64,000 nucleotides of DNA from Gautieria morchelliformis. Its lineage: Eukaryota > Basidiomycota > Agaricomycetes > Gomphales > Gomphaceae. Below are positions 51,701-62,362 of the stretch, one piece after another. The stretch spans positions 124,001 to 188,000 of the forward strand of contig WHVA01000106.1 in NCBI GenBank assembly GCA_015179125.1, written 5' to 3'. The first letter of the stretch is position 1, and every line of letters begins with the position of its first letter. Made by a program: the position numbers and the translations under genes. The notes beneath the pieces are model-generated. The model worked only from the letters and a program-made list of their open reading frames with translations, was not told the DNA's origin and ran no database searches.

Positions 51701-52972
51701 AGCATTAGATATTGTGCATTTCTGGCCACCGAGTCGAATGTCGTAGCCAGCATCATCGCACCGACCGATCGAGACGAGGGTAGCAGCAATTTTGGGTGCA
51801 TAGTATGTATCTTGCAACGTGACTTCTACTGTTCTATCTCCAACCTTATTGGATAACACGAGCAGTCCTGAGCCGAAGGCATCAAAGGTACCTTTGTTGG
51901 CTGCTCGGATAGTCCTCGGCTGTGAGAATTGACAGTAGTTCCTCAATAAATTTTTGTGAGGAGTCATATGCGATGTCGTTCCGGTGTCGAGTATGACTAT
52001 AACTCCTGAGGATGTGCTCAAATTGAAATTAGAGCACTCGTCGAAATTGGTGAAGGCAAGATGTCCATCACCACTTTCCTCAGAAGTAGACTCTTCTTCG
52101 GCAACATTCGCTTTTGCTTTACCCTTCTTCTTCTTCTTGCCTTTGGCTTTCTTCTTCTGACGTGGTCCTTGACCTTCTTTACCACCTCCTTTAGCCCAGC
52201 AATTTTCGATGGAATGTCCAGGCTTTTTGCAGTTGGTGCATACATGCGCCTTCTGCCCCTTCTGGTCCTTCTTAGTAGATGAACCAATAAACACCTGCTC
52301 TTCTTGCGGGAGTGTTTTCTTCCTGTCATACTGAGCCTTTAGTACCCTAATAATATTATCAGGGACCAATGGCATCCCGCATTCTTCAAGCGAAGTTGTA
52401 AGGGCATTCATGACTGCCTCATAGGATGGTGGAAGTGACGCAAGGATTATGTCCATGAATTCTTCTTCAGAAACTCTAGCTCCCATCTCATTAAGACGAG
52501 CATATAGGTCTTGGGCCTTGTCCAAGTGATCTCTCAAGTCTCCATCCTCAGGACATCTCATACTGCGGAGTTGTCTCTGCAGGCTGGTGAGGACCATCTT
52601 GGGCTTTTTGGTCATTTCATTGACCAGTGCATCCCAAGTCTCTTTTGCTGTCTTCTGCTTCTGTAGCATCAGGGCTAATGACTCTGACACTGAGACGATG
52701 ATTTGGGTCTTGGCTTGTCCTTCTCTAGCAAGGTATCTCTCCAGCTTCTCCTCGGCCTTATCCATCTGAGTTTCCTCAGCTTCTGTTAGAATATGGCCTG
52801 GGGGCATGACTGGAGGATCAGGAGGTCGAGTGACTCTCCCTTCTACATGCTTGAGTAGATTTTTGGACTCGAAATAGCTGATGAGAGTGGCTCGCCACAA
52901 TGGCCAATTACTTCCATCAGTAGCAAGCTTCTCAACACCCAATAGCTTCTCAGAAGTGTCTCCGGGGCCCAT
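48728..52972 (-). CDS. Ty1/Copia Gag-Pol polyprotein, intact
   Basis: One uninterrupted ORF of 1414 codons. Domains in order: Gag with the zinc knuckle CTNCKKPGHSIENC near residue 245; a Lys-rich basic stretch; aspartic protease VILDTGTTSHM; integrase with the HHCC finger (HQKMGH to CDACIQAK) and the DDE core (YSDVWGP, VSDRGGEYTS, SNGVAERLNR); reverse transcriptase (MVAQGFTQKFGVDYDETYSP, NQPYGYE, KKALYGLKQSGREWY, AVDDLTI); and RNase H (YSDADWGSQS, ALSSTEAEFVAL, SDNQSAIAI, TKHFDIRLYFLRD). The order integrase before reverse transcriptase defines Copia. All catalytic acids that I looked for are present. The RT core reads AVDD where YVDD is usual. ATG is 5 nt from the 5' LTR. The lack of stops and the identical LTRs suggest a recent, possibly active copy. 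Confidence 0.97.
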   Translation of the reverse strand: MGPGDTSEKLLGVEKLATDGSNWPLWRATLISYFESKNLLKHVEGRVTRPPDPPVMPPGHILTEAEETQMDKAEEKLERYLAREGQAKTQIIVSVSESLALMLQKQKTAKETWDALVNEMTKKPKMVLTSLQRQLRSMRCPEDGDLRDHLDKAQDLYARLNEMGARVSEEEFMDIILASLPPSYEAVMNALTTSLEECGMPLVPDNIIRVLKAQYDRKKTLPQEEQVFIGSSTKKDQKGQKAHVCTNCKKPGHSIENCWAKGGGKEGQGPRQKKKAKGKKKKKGKAKANVAEEESTSEESGDGHLAFTNFDECSNFNLSTSSGVIVILDTGTTSHMTPHKNLLRNYCQFSQPRTIRAANKGTFDAFGSGLLVLSNKVGDRTVEVTLQDTYYAPKIAATLVSIGRCDDAGYDIRLGGQKCTISNAAGKVLMQAPKVNGLYRLDLQSPSAQAHMCLSAMEIHQKMGHISQKSLQHLLNHGMILGIELSSTGDRIVCDACIQAKIARKPLPREPRDRTSKFGDRIYSDVWGPARHLTIDKKSYYVSFIDDYSRESVIYLMANKSEAFSKYKLYEALMLRQRNVHIKALVSDRGGEYTSSEFEQHLAKQGTKHQLTVHDTPESNGVAERLNRTLTERTRAMLLESGLPKILWGYAIQHANYLRNRTHTRALPDKTPYEMIHHEKPNLKDIHAWGTEIYVKVTQGDKLAARAKRARWIGISAQSHGHYVYWPDSHKVSVERNVVFDSEMKKGKVPIISIEESKLPTSKEEKKAIPASVPVPGRLVSEEAKIEEIDESAPEEYLEKLQPIQGVDDRPREAEPIRRSERIRQQQVQPAPSGPVTRSQTQRQAGAHMTTLAYEDVEDHKEVLFDQELSSEIDGISNYECAISAFLTDGQNNNKAPDLSQIEPSNADEALNNPIWKKSMDKEYEALIDKGVWERAKPPPGANIVGNKWVYLWKRNPEGKPIMPKSRMVAQGFTQKFGVDYDETYSPVARLSSLRIICAIAARNDWPIHQMDVDYAYLNATLPEPIYMNQPYGYESGDKGEVLLLKKALYGLKQSGREWYKRLSGEFHKLGFTTSATDGAVFYRRGGKGHVIIATAVDDLTITAENQSVLDEVKRDLAQVFSMKDLGEIHWLLNLKIERDWQKKTIAISQPAYIEKIIKKFNLEDAKTYATPLDPAVKLSKDQCPSTERGKKAMSKFPYRQAIGSLMWAAVATRPDIAFAVSLLSQFLENPGGTHWNAVKRVFKYLKGTKHYKLTLGKNQDGLMGYSDADWGSQSHRRSYSAYLFQIDGGTVSWSCQKQSIVALSSTEAEFVALTHAGKEALWMRHFISEIFQPLNRPIQVYSDNQSAIAITYGTQQHTRTKHFDIRLYFLRDIIKNQQAKLVYLPTEQMLADILTKGLPSPRVKILNEQIGIY

Positions 52973-52977
52973 AACCC

Positions 52978-53475
52978 TGTAGAGGACAGGAATTATAGGC
53001 AGTAGGTATGGACTTGTTATTCAAAAGAATAGACTAGAAATCAATTCACTCTCTCAGTGAATTTAGTGGTCACTATAAATATATTATACACTACCTAGAA
53101 ATCAATTCACTACAGAGGATTTCTAGGTCAATAAATGCAAAGACTACTAGACTAATTTACTTGCCTCTCTCAGTGAATTTAGTGGTCACTGAGAGAGGGG
53201 GAAATGTGTTCCACTGCGCATGTACTACTACCCGGCCCTTTAGCGCCCAAGAGCTCGCGCGTCGAAGTCATTTCAGACTCCGCTGGGTGCAGCCGCTTGT
53301 GAAAGTAGGAATAACAAGATGAAATAGAGAGATAAGGAATGAGTGGAAAATTTCGAAAATAACCAGAGAAATGGATGCATAATACAAGAACAATGTGAGA
53401 AGAAATTGGAAGGCCACACAACAAATTGGATATATTATGCTTGATTTTGGTGCAGGAGCATAAATGCACCCAACA
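52978..53475 (-). repeat. Copia 5' LTR (498 bp)
   Basis: On the coding (minus) strand this is the upstream LTR. It ends TCTACA and is followed by GGGTTATGGGCCCC, so the primer-binding site must overlap the gag start codon. It is the same length and sequence as 48217-48714. The outer flank (gatga) does not match the flank of the other LTR (ctgga). Confidence 0.93.
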
Positions 53476-56400
53476 GATGAGTCGATGCCCAGCCAAGTGT
53501 CACAGGTGCTGGTCGGAAGTGCGGAAGGAGCGCCAGGAGCAGTGGAAGACTGAATGGCTCATACAGACATGTCGTTCTGGCCCCCATCCACTGCTTGCAG
53601 AGGAAGACTCGGAAGCGGAATTTGAACCGGGTCCCACTTCCGATTCCGATTCCGATTCCGATTCCGATTCCGACTCCGACGTCATCCGACTCGGCCCGGA
53701 AGACACTCTGGCGGAAGGGGTGCGCTTGCTGTATGTAAACCTTCCACCGGAAGCGGAACACATCCACGCCACCGGAAATATCTCGCAACCCCTTGCTGAA
53801 GCGTCCAAGAAGCATGATAGAGTGGAGGCGGAAATTCCGGAGTACCTGCGGGAGTTTGAGGATGTCTTTTCCAAGGAGTCGTGTGATGCCCTGCCTCCAT
53901 GGAAGCTGTGGGACCATGCCATCGAGTTGGAGCCTGGGTCAAAGCCCACCAACTGCAAAGTCTACCCGCTGTCACCCAAGGAACAGGTAGAGCTCGATGC
54001 ATTCCTTGCGGAAAACCTCTGTACAGGGAAGATCCGCCCCTCCAAGTCACCCATGGCATCTCCGGTGTTCTTCATCAAGAAGAAGGACGGCTCGCTCAGA
54101 CTTGTGCAGGATTACCGGGCCTTGAATGCGATCACGATCAAGAACCGGTACCCCATTCCACTCGTTTCCAAACTAATCACACAACTCCGCAGGGAAAGGT
54201 ACTTCACTAAGCTGGATGTCCATTGGGGCTTCAATAATGTTCAGATCCGGGAGGCAGACGAGTGGAAGGCCGCATTCCACACCAACCGAGGACTCTTTGA
54301 GCCACAGGTCATGTTCTTCGGCCTCACCAACACTCCCGCCACATTCCAGACGATGATGAATGACATTTTCCATGACATGATAGCAGAAGGGGTTGTCTGC
54401 GTCTACCTGGATGACATCCTCATCTTCACAAAAACAATGTCGGAACATCGGGAAGTCGTGCGGAGAGTGCTGGAACGGCTCCGGGAATACAACCTGTGTC
54501 TCAAGCCGGAAAAGTGCGAATTTGAGCGGATGCGGATAGAGTATCTTGGGGTGATTGTGTTGGAAGGAAAGGTGGAAATGAACCCAGTCAAAGTTTCTGG
54601 TGTATCGGATTGGCCTGTGCCACGGAACAAGAAAGAGGTCCAGTCCTTCATTGGGTTTGTCAATTTCTACCGGCGGTTCATCAAGGACTTCTCCTGCCAC
54701 GCTTGTTCCCTCTTCGACCTCACCAAGAAGGAGGTTGGATGGCAGTGGGGAGAGCCATAACAGGCCTCCTTTGACAAACTCAAAGAGCTGATCACTTCCG
54801 CCCGGTCCTGATCTTTCCCGACGACTCTCGCCCTTATCGAGTCGAGGCGGATTCTTCCGACACAGCTACCGGAGCGGTCTTGTCACAACAGTCATCGGAA
54901 GATGATGGGGGATGGCATCCAATCGCCTTCTTCTCTAAAAGCCTTAGTCTGGTCGAGCGGAACTATGAGATCCACGACAAGGAGATGCTGGCAATCATCC
55001 AAGCGCTGGAGGAGTGGCAACACTTCCTCGAGGGTGCTGTATGCCCGTTTGAGATCTGGGCAGACCACAAGAACCTCGAGTATTTCCGCACATCTAAGAA
55101 GTTGAACTGACAACAAGCACGGTGGTCCCTACACCTGTCCCAGTTCGACTTCATGCTCCACCACTGCCCCGGCCGCACCATGGGCAAGCCCGATGCCCTA
55201 TCCCGCCGTGCGGATCATGGAAGCGGAAGTGGAGACAATGCGGATATGACACTACTCCACCTAAGTCTCTTTGCAATCCGCGCCCTAGAGGGAGTGACTG
55301 CAGTTGGGCGGAAGCGGAAATGCTCCGGGACATCCGGAGGCAGTACCAGAATGGAGAGAAGGAGGAGTTGGTGGTGAAGGCGGTGGAGGAACTTCGGAAA
55401 GGGCACTCACGGTCTGTACGGGCAGCGGAATGGTCGGAACGTGATGGACTGCTCCACTTCAGAGGCAAGGTCTATATTACAGGTGGGGAGGACCTCCGCC
55501 GCTGCATTGTGTCCCAGCACCGTGACACATGGGTCGCTGGGCATGCTGGCAGGTGGAAGACGCTGGAGTTGTGGCTCGGAATTACTGGTGGCCTCAGATG
55601 TCCCACTACATTGGACAGTACGTGAAGACATGTGACCTTTGTCTCCAAACCAAAGCGCAACGACATCCGCCCATCGGAGAACTTGTTCCGCTCCCGATTC
55701 CCGAATCCCGCTGGGACACCATCAGTGTCGACTTCATCGTTGAACTCCCAGAGTCTCATGGCTACGACGCGATCATGAACGTTGTCGACTCGGTAAGCAA
55801 GGTGTCCCACTTCATTCCGACGCACACGATGATCACAGCCCTCGGAGCGCCCCGCCTGTTCCTTGCACATGTCTGGAAGTTGCATGGGCTCCCGAAGCAA
55901 TTTGTTTCCGGCCGAGGTCCACAGTTTGTTGCGGAACTGACTCAGGAGCTCTACCACCTGCTTGGCATAAAGCTGGCTACCACCACAGTGTACCATCCGC
56001 AGGGTGACGGACAGACGGAACGGGTCAATCAGGAGTTGGAGCAATATCTCCGCCTCTTTGTCAATGAGAGGCAGGATGACTGGGATAGTTACTTCCACTG
56101 GTGGAATTCCAATAAAACAACCATGTACATTCCACCACACAACAGACTCCCTTCATGCTTGACTCCGGACGACACCTGCGGATGGGCTTCGAACCATGCC
56201 AGGCTGAGTCCCGACTCGAGATGGTCAATGAGTTCCGAGACCGCATGGACTCCACCCTTTCGGAAGCCAAGTCGGCCCTTGCAAAGGCCAAGGATGACAT
56301 GGCAAGGTACTACAAACAACGCCGGGTTCCTGCCCCGGAGTACCAAGTTGGAGACAAGGTGTATCTAGATGCAAGTGACATCCGCACCACACACCCTTCG

Positions 56401-56848
56401 CAGAAGCTTGCCCACCGCTACCTTGGGCCCTTCACAGTGATGCGGAGGGTTGGATGGAATGCATACCGCCTCTGACTTCCGATGTCCATGTCCCACCTCC
56501 ACCCCGTCTTCAATCTGGTGAAGTTACTCCCTACGCTTGAGGACCCAGTTCCAGGTCAGAAGGCTCGTCCTCTGCCTCCGCCGGAAATTGTAGATGGGGA
56601 AGAGCACTATGTGGTGGAACGGATCCTGGACAGCAGGTTTGTGCGAGGACGACTCCAATTCCTCGTGAAATGGGAAGGGTATGGGTATGAGGAGAATTCG
56701 TGGGTCCCGGAGCAAGATGTCTCCGCTCCGGAAAAACTCCGTGAGTTCTATAGGACACACCCTGGTGCCCCTCGCCGCATCCGCTCACTGGCATTTCAAT
56801 CCCTCGTGTCCCGTGCTTTGAGGATGCAGCATGCTACAGGGGGGGTGA
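53476..56848 (+). pseudogene. Ty3/Gypsy family A pol, 5'-truncated and decayed
   Basis: The plus strand reads reverse transcriptase in one frame to 54760 (PVFFIKKKDGSLRLVQDYRA, CVYLDDILIF, YLGVIVLEGKV, FIGFVNFYRRFIKDFS). RNase H follows after a frameshift (ADSSDTATGAVLSQQ-like, IAFFSKSLSLVERNYEIHDK, ADHKNLEYFRTS). Integrase is next (WWPQMSHYIGQYVKTCDLCL, ISVDFIVELPESHGYDAIMN, ATTTVYHPQGDGQTERVNQE). A chromodomain closes it (YVVERILDSRFVRGRLQFLV, GYEENSWVPEQDV). Gag, protease and the 5' LTR are missing at the Copia junction. Stops occur at 54758, 55108 and 56475, and frameshifts near 54790, 55340, 55560 and 56090. An acidic Asp-Ser run at 53638-53680 is encoded by a TTCCGA hexamer repeat. The chromodomain is typical of chromoviruses, which target heterochromatin. 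Confidence 0.9.
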
Positions 56849-57311
56849 TGTCAGGGGACACCCTGTTTTCCATTTCCAGTTCCGACACCATACCCAGTTC
56901 CGACTCCATTTCTGACTCTGCTTCCGGAAATGATTCCGCTTCTGGGAGAACTTCCACCAGTTCTGTTCGCTTTGCCAGTTCCACTCCAATTTCCGACTTC
57001 CACTCTCGGAACAGTGTCGGAAATCAAGCGACTCGCGTAATAGGTGGCATCAGGGGTCGATCAAGGGTCAGGGAGGTCAGGAGGGTGCAGGGTTGATGGC
57101 GAGTGCCGAGTGTTGTCCCTGGCTGCGCAGCGTAGTATAATACGGGCTCGCTGACATTGGGGGTCCTTAGACTTTTCTCTTTGGATTTCCCCTTGTCAGG
57201 TGAGAATCCCCTCTCTTGTATACTCTGTTGTTCATTTATACATACTTTGGATTTCCCCTTGTCAGTTGTGTGGTAGTGTGATCTCCACAACCAGCCAGGG
57301 TTGCCCTTACA
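56849..57311 (+). repeat. 3' LTR of the decayed Gypsy family A element
   Basis: 463 bp from tgtcaggggacaccctg to ccagggttgcccttaca, directly after the purine tract caggggggg and tga. It is about 30 bp shorter than the solo copies because part of the internal TTCCG-rich repeat region is missing (near 56920). The outer flank is ctgac. Confidence 0.92.
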
Positions 57312-57637
57312 CTGACTAGATCGTCTCGGGTATTGGAGTGCGAACGGCAAGACTTTCAATTGACAGACTCACTCTGTAGAATTACACCTGGAGGATTAGT
57401 CCAAGTGGCTAAGCAGTAAAGTAACTACTTAACAAGGAATTAGACACTAAAGTAAGTGAATAACCCTAGCTGGGATTAGCAGCTTAGTAAGATGCAAGTC
57501 ACATGAGGTCACGTGTAGGATAGAAGATGGGTAGATTGGCTGATGAAAGGCAGGCAAAAAGGGCCTCCTTTTATATCGTATTGTACAGGCGCTTAACTAA
57601 GCGGTAGGACCTTCTATCTATTAATGGAATGGGGGAA

Positions 57638-57829
57638 TGAGTCACGAAGAAGCTTTCGGAATGTGTGGGAAGGTTCTGTCTGACTCATAATGACTCACAG
57701 TCACTTGAAATGACTCCTATGGGTGACTCCACTAGGTTTTCGACCAATCAGGGCTTGATTTGTCAGGAATGAGTCATTAATTGCCATGTGATTCATGACA
57801 ACTTGGGTGAGTCATGTGCATGTGACTCA
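57638..57829. repeat. Cluster of six TGA(G/C)TCA heptamers
   Basis: Perfect TGASTCA copies start at 57638, 57681, 57691, 57770, 57808 and 57823, with near-copies TGACTCC at 57711 and 57724 and TGAGTCT near 57874. They lie about 370 bp upstream of the KDZ transposase relic. The heptamer is the core site of AP-1/Gcn4-type bZIP proteins, but it could equally be a subterminal transposase-binding repeat. Confidence 0.7.
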
Positions 57830-58199
57830 CCAAGGTGTGACAAGCAAATGACTAGGCTTTTCAAACTCAGAGGCTGAGTCTGAAGGAGCCACCTGACCAG
57901 ATTTGTGGGTGACCGCAGGTGCACAAGCTGCGAGTGACGTGAGTGTCCAGTCAGAGTTTGAAATCGGAAGTCCGAAACAGAGTTGTGGGGACATGTGTAT
58001 CCACAACTCTGCTGCACAGAAATAAGTGTGTTTGAGTGATGACAGCCTTGGAAAAATAGGTAAAATTCATAGATAATTAGAGGGATGTTTGAATAGGCCT
58101 TATGAGGACAGTAGACATTTTTATGGGCGATAATTAGTTGTTTTTAAAGGCCTTTGATGCAGACTACAAATTTACAATAAAGAGACATTTGAGGGCTGG

Positions 58200-59930
58200 T
58201 TGAACAGTGGTTCCCATACAATCACTCCCACAGAAGTGGATGTTTTCAAGGATGATGTGGTGAGACATTTGGGTTCAAACACCATCCATCTCGGCAACCC
58301 TGGGGCATCACCATGCAATGGTGATGATATGGTCTGTGCTGAAAATTGGCAGGCGGCAAATGGTTTCTCATATGACAACTCCATGAAGATATTTGAACAG
58401 TGTGGTGGTCTCCTTAGTGTGTGTCAACATGGCATCATTGAAACATTTATGGAAATGAGACACATTGGGGAATTGTAAGCATTTTTCACTTGGTCTAGTT
58501 TACTCCAATTAATGACTATCCCAGAGCGAAACATGGACTGGCTACTATCAACAAACTTCTCCACTTGTTTCAGCATGATCAGGTGATGGGGTATGACATT
58601 GGCTGCTCATTCCGCAGCACTTTAGCCCACAGTTAACTTGCCATCTAGGCCAAGAATTATAATCTACTGTTGGCTGTGAATGCCTTCCATGGTCATGCAC
58701 ACAATTGGCTGTGCTAGCTATTATGTCACCCCCTCTACCTGAAGGGCTTGGACTTGAAGACCTTTAGACCTGTGAGTGCATTTTTTCTTCTTCTAATTCT
58801 GTTGCACACCTTATTCGCTACTCGTCTCATTTTCATTGGGTTCAATTTCTTGAGTTACATTTTCAAGCATGGGATGAGGACAAATATGTGGAACTCAGTA
58901 TGAATGTTGATTTTTCTCTTCTCTGACTTAGTATTTAACTGATTACCCAGGTACATTCCTATACAACAACTATAAGCAGGCTCTCACAATTATTCAGGAA
59001 TACTCACCTCATGTGGAGAAGCTCAAATGAAGTCTCGGCATTGATGACACTGTGTTTGTGCACTGGCATGAGGAGGAGCGTCAATATCTACAGAACCTGA
59101 AGAAGGAGCCGGAGTCAGATGTGATGAAAGTCGGATATATTGAAGCTTTGCAGGCCCTGTAGGCCACTGAGTAAGTCTTTCCATTCCTTTTTTAAAGCCA
59201 CCTCACTGAGCATATATTCTAGGGCTGCTTATGGCTGGATTACTACAGTCCAGTTCCAATCATACACCCCTGCCGATATGGAGCAATGTTGCCTTTCTGA
59301 GCTGTCGCAGGCACGAGATTGAGCTAGGGAGGTGGAAAGATGCTCAGCTCTACGCAAGCTTGCGCTCACAATGAATGTCACAGATGATTTGGAGCGACGC
59401 ATGGGTATCAATGTGCACTGGACTAAGGACAGTGCTGAATACCAAGAGGCTGTGGATTTCATCAGCCATCACCAGTAGGTTCGAACTGTGGAAAAGCTTG
59501 AGGGACTGGTTGTCCAGCGATTATTTGAATTAGCCAAAGCCAACCTAGCATCTACTGGGTAGGCAGTTCCAGCTAACCGTGAAGTTGCAGTAATGTACTT
59601 CAAGATTGTTCATGCTTGGGGGGAAATCATACAATTAAATATTGAAATTTGTCATCTTGGGACATGGATTCGTGATGAGGAACACGCTATAGCTGGGATA
59701 CAGCCAGAGTATCTGACCCTCACACTGTGGGAGAAATTGTGGCCTGGTATGCTCGCCGTCGTCATGTCAATGACATAGATCAACGCAAACTGGCGATGTT
59801 CCACAAACTACCTGGATATACTGGTTTGCAGTTGCTTGGTGTCAAATGGGGTGATATGGAGCATTGGAGACCTCTGACCCCACTCCCTCTCAAGAAGAAG
59901 AGCCAGGAGATGTTGAGGATGAGGTAACTC
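58200..59930 (+). pseudogene. KDZ (Kyakuja-Dileera-Zisupton) transposase relic
   Basis: Reading across frames gives the typical order of a KDZ transposase: CAENWQAAN, then FEQCGGLLSVCQHGIIETFM, HIGELAKYPLATINKLL-like sequence (58470-58560), MGYDIGCSFRSTLAHS, VNAFHGHAHNWLC, HPLYLKGLGLEDL-like sequence, then YVELSMFLYNNYKQALTIIQ-like sequence, and the C-terminal YFKIVHAWGEIIQLNIEICH and MFHKLPGYTGLQLLGVKWGD. Stops interrupt it (for example TAG at 58715 after HNWLC, and TGA at 59028), and short gaps may be introns. KDZ transposases belong to the RNase H-fold DDE group expanded in basidiomycetes. The N-terminal part is not found. No terminal repeats were identified. Confidence 0.85.
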
Positions 59931-61468
59931 AATCATTGAGCCTGATGTACTGGCCAAGGTCGTAAGTATACTAGGCTTTTGACGAGTTTTGCTTATCCCC
60001 TCCAAAAAAAATAATTTTAAAGTATTACCATGGGAGTCTCTGAGACATTTTATGGACATTAGTTACATTACATATATACTAGGGAACGGCAACAAATTGT
60101 TGTGTTGAGGCCTACTTGAGGAGCCAATGGATTGGAAAGTCTAAGTCACATGCTCATATTGTTGGTCGTCTGATCAGTGCTCGCTGTTAACACTGACACC
60201 TCCAGGGCAAGAGGGTGCATGGCACACCCTCACTATACACCAGCTCTTCTGGAATCATGGGTGAATAGCCAGGATCCCTCACCTCAAGAAGCGAGCATTC
60301 TGGTGAGTGTGCATGGCGGGTGAGGAATCACATGCACCCAAATGACTGTGCTCCGCCAGGAGGCAGTCATTGCTGGTTCTTACATAATCTTTTAGAATTG
60401 ATATCAGATAAATCAGAATAAATGTATTCTGAATGCTCAGGGATTGGGTATCCTGTGTGCACCCCTGTGCGTGATGTATGTGTGAGCTGACTAAGCCCTG
60501 TGGAGCGAGCGCATCACCAGTTGGAGTAGGTCATGTGACCAAGCTGAGGAAGAAACAGGTGAGAACAGAGGAACAAAGGGTCCAAAGCGTTCGCTTTTGG
60601 AACACTGTAGTGTAACCAATTATAGTAGACTCTCAACAAAGGATTAGAGAAAACTATCAAGAATTAAGCTCTGTAGCTATCAAACAAATCTACAGGTGCT
60701 TCAGCGGGTAAAACAGTGCTTTTCTGGATGTTTTGTTCGTACATTTATGGTAGCTACTTATATTATAATAGTAGTGACTACCAGTGTTCAAGATAGTGAG
60801 TGAATGGGTCGAAATAATGTCCTTTGACATGGGAAATGCTCCACAGGCTGCATACAGCTGTGGGGCAGGAACAGTGATGGGGATACTTGTCCTACTGACA
60901 AGTATCTAATCTGGGACCTTGTAGCAGCATACAAAGCCCCTTTCAACATGAAATATAGTTCGTAATCAGTGGGGCTAGTCAGGGGAATAGAATAGAAAAG
61001 AATCTTGTGTCTCCTGTGCTGTGTGCCTACAGCAGCCTTGGCAAGGCATTTGCCATCTCTGTACCTCTCTCCTGAGGTAGCTATTAAGTACGTCCATAGA
61101 TAGGACTATTTACTGTGATATCCATCATTTCCGATGTCCCTGTATGGCACTATAAGTCCCATAGCAATATTTTCTTCTGACCAGGGCCCAGGTGCCTGCT
61201 TTCCAGGGCAGGCACTGTTGCTGGTGCATGGATGATTTATCCCAGGTAGTTGGCTCAGTTAGACGTTGTTTAGACCTTATAATAATGTGTGATAATCATC
61301 CCCTTTATTCTAACATAATCCACAGCAATTTTGTCATGCATTTGAGGATCTCATGGGTGACATGGGCACCACGATATGTATAGGTGTATTACTTCATTGA
61401 TATCAAGCTAATATTCTACTCAACCAGGCCCTCACCCTGGAGAGATTATGCAACGGTATTCACCTATC
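59931..61468. other. No gene recognised
   Basis: Downstream of the KDZ relic; probably its 3' part and older repeat sequence. No coding family and no clear element end was found. Confidence 0.4.
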
Positions 61469-62362
61469 TGTCATGACTCATTTATTTCTTGTACCCAGTA
61501 ACTCCATCCTCCCTTTCATCACTCCACTTCTATGTTCGCTCTTCGGCAAATTCGCCAAACGGTTATTTGCTACTCGCGTCATTTGCCAGTAGCCATGCCA
61601 TCGAATGTGATCGACATCCTTTACCCAGCTTGGTGGTTCATCACTGGCCCCATCACCTTCTCCACTCAACCCCCTTTGGGTGTTCCTATGGCTGGAATGC
61701 ATTCGTGGGACGTCCTACCTGTAGATAATGTGGGATCAACCTGTCATGACCTGTTTATTTCCCTTACCCAGCTATCCCTACTTTACCCTTCTACCACTCC
61801 TCCTCTATGTTCGCTCCATTCACTCTTTGCCCCATTCGTCGAACCACCATTTGCTACTCGCATCATTCGCCAGCAGGCACACCATCAAACACGATCGACA
61901 TCCCCTACCTGGTGTGATGGTTCATCACTGGCCCCATCATCTTTCTGACTCCACCCCTTTAGGTGTTTGTATGGACGGAATGCATTCGTGGGATGTCATA
62001 CCCGTAAATCATGTGGGATCAACCCAGCAGATGAAGAGTCCACGCAGGGTAACATGTATGCAGTTGTGAAGGCATGTTTTCTTACATAGGTGCCTTTATC
62101 CTCTTTCCTCCCCACCATTTCATGTTCGCACTCCTCTTTCATTATATTGAATATCTGTTTCATCTATTTTGTATCCTGACTGCGCACCCCTATCCAACCC
62201 TGACTCAAGACAGCTTCTTTCCTATTCACTAGCATCATATGAGCATTCGGTATAAGTAGTTTACATTCACATGTATATTCCCCAGTTCAATTATCATATG
62301 TCTATCTTGTGCAAAACTTGACCTCACTGTGACCATCATGTTGAGCCCTCTCCTGTAGATTC
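61469..62362 (+). mobile_element. Gypsy family B LTR, interrupted by a family A insertion
   Basis: Starts tgtcatgactcatttatttc and repeats its first module 273 bp later (tgtcatgacctgtttatttc at 61742). It then follows the reverse complement of 40502-41714 through gcattcgtgggacgtcctac, agttcaattatcatatgtct and gagccctctcctgtagat, where it is broken at 62362 by the family A LTR. The rest should lie beyond the right edge. Confidence 0.75.

Noticed and set aside
57385..57440. A tRNA-like stretch (ttagtccaagtggctaagca) resembling a D-arm and A box
   Set aside because: No B box (GGTTCGAnTCC) or acceptor stem pairing follows at the right distance, so it is not supported as a tRNA gene.
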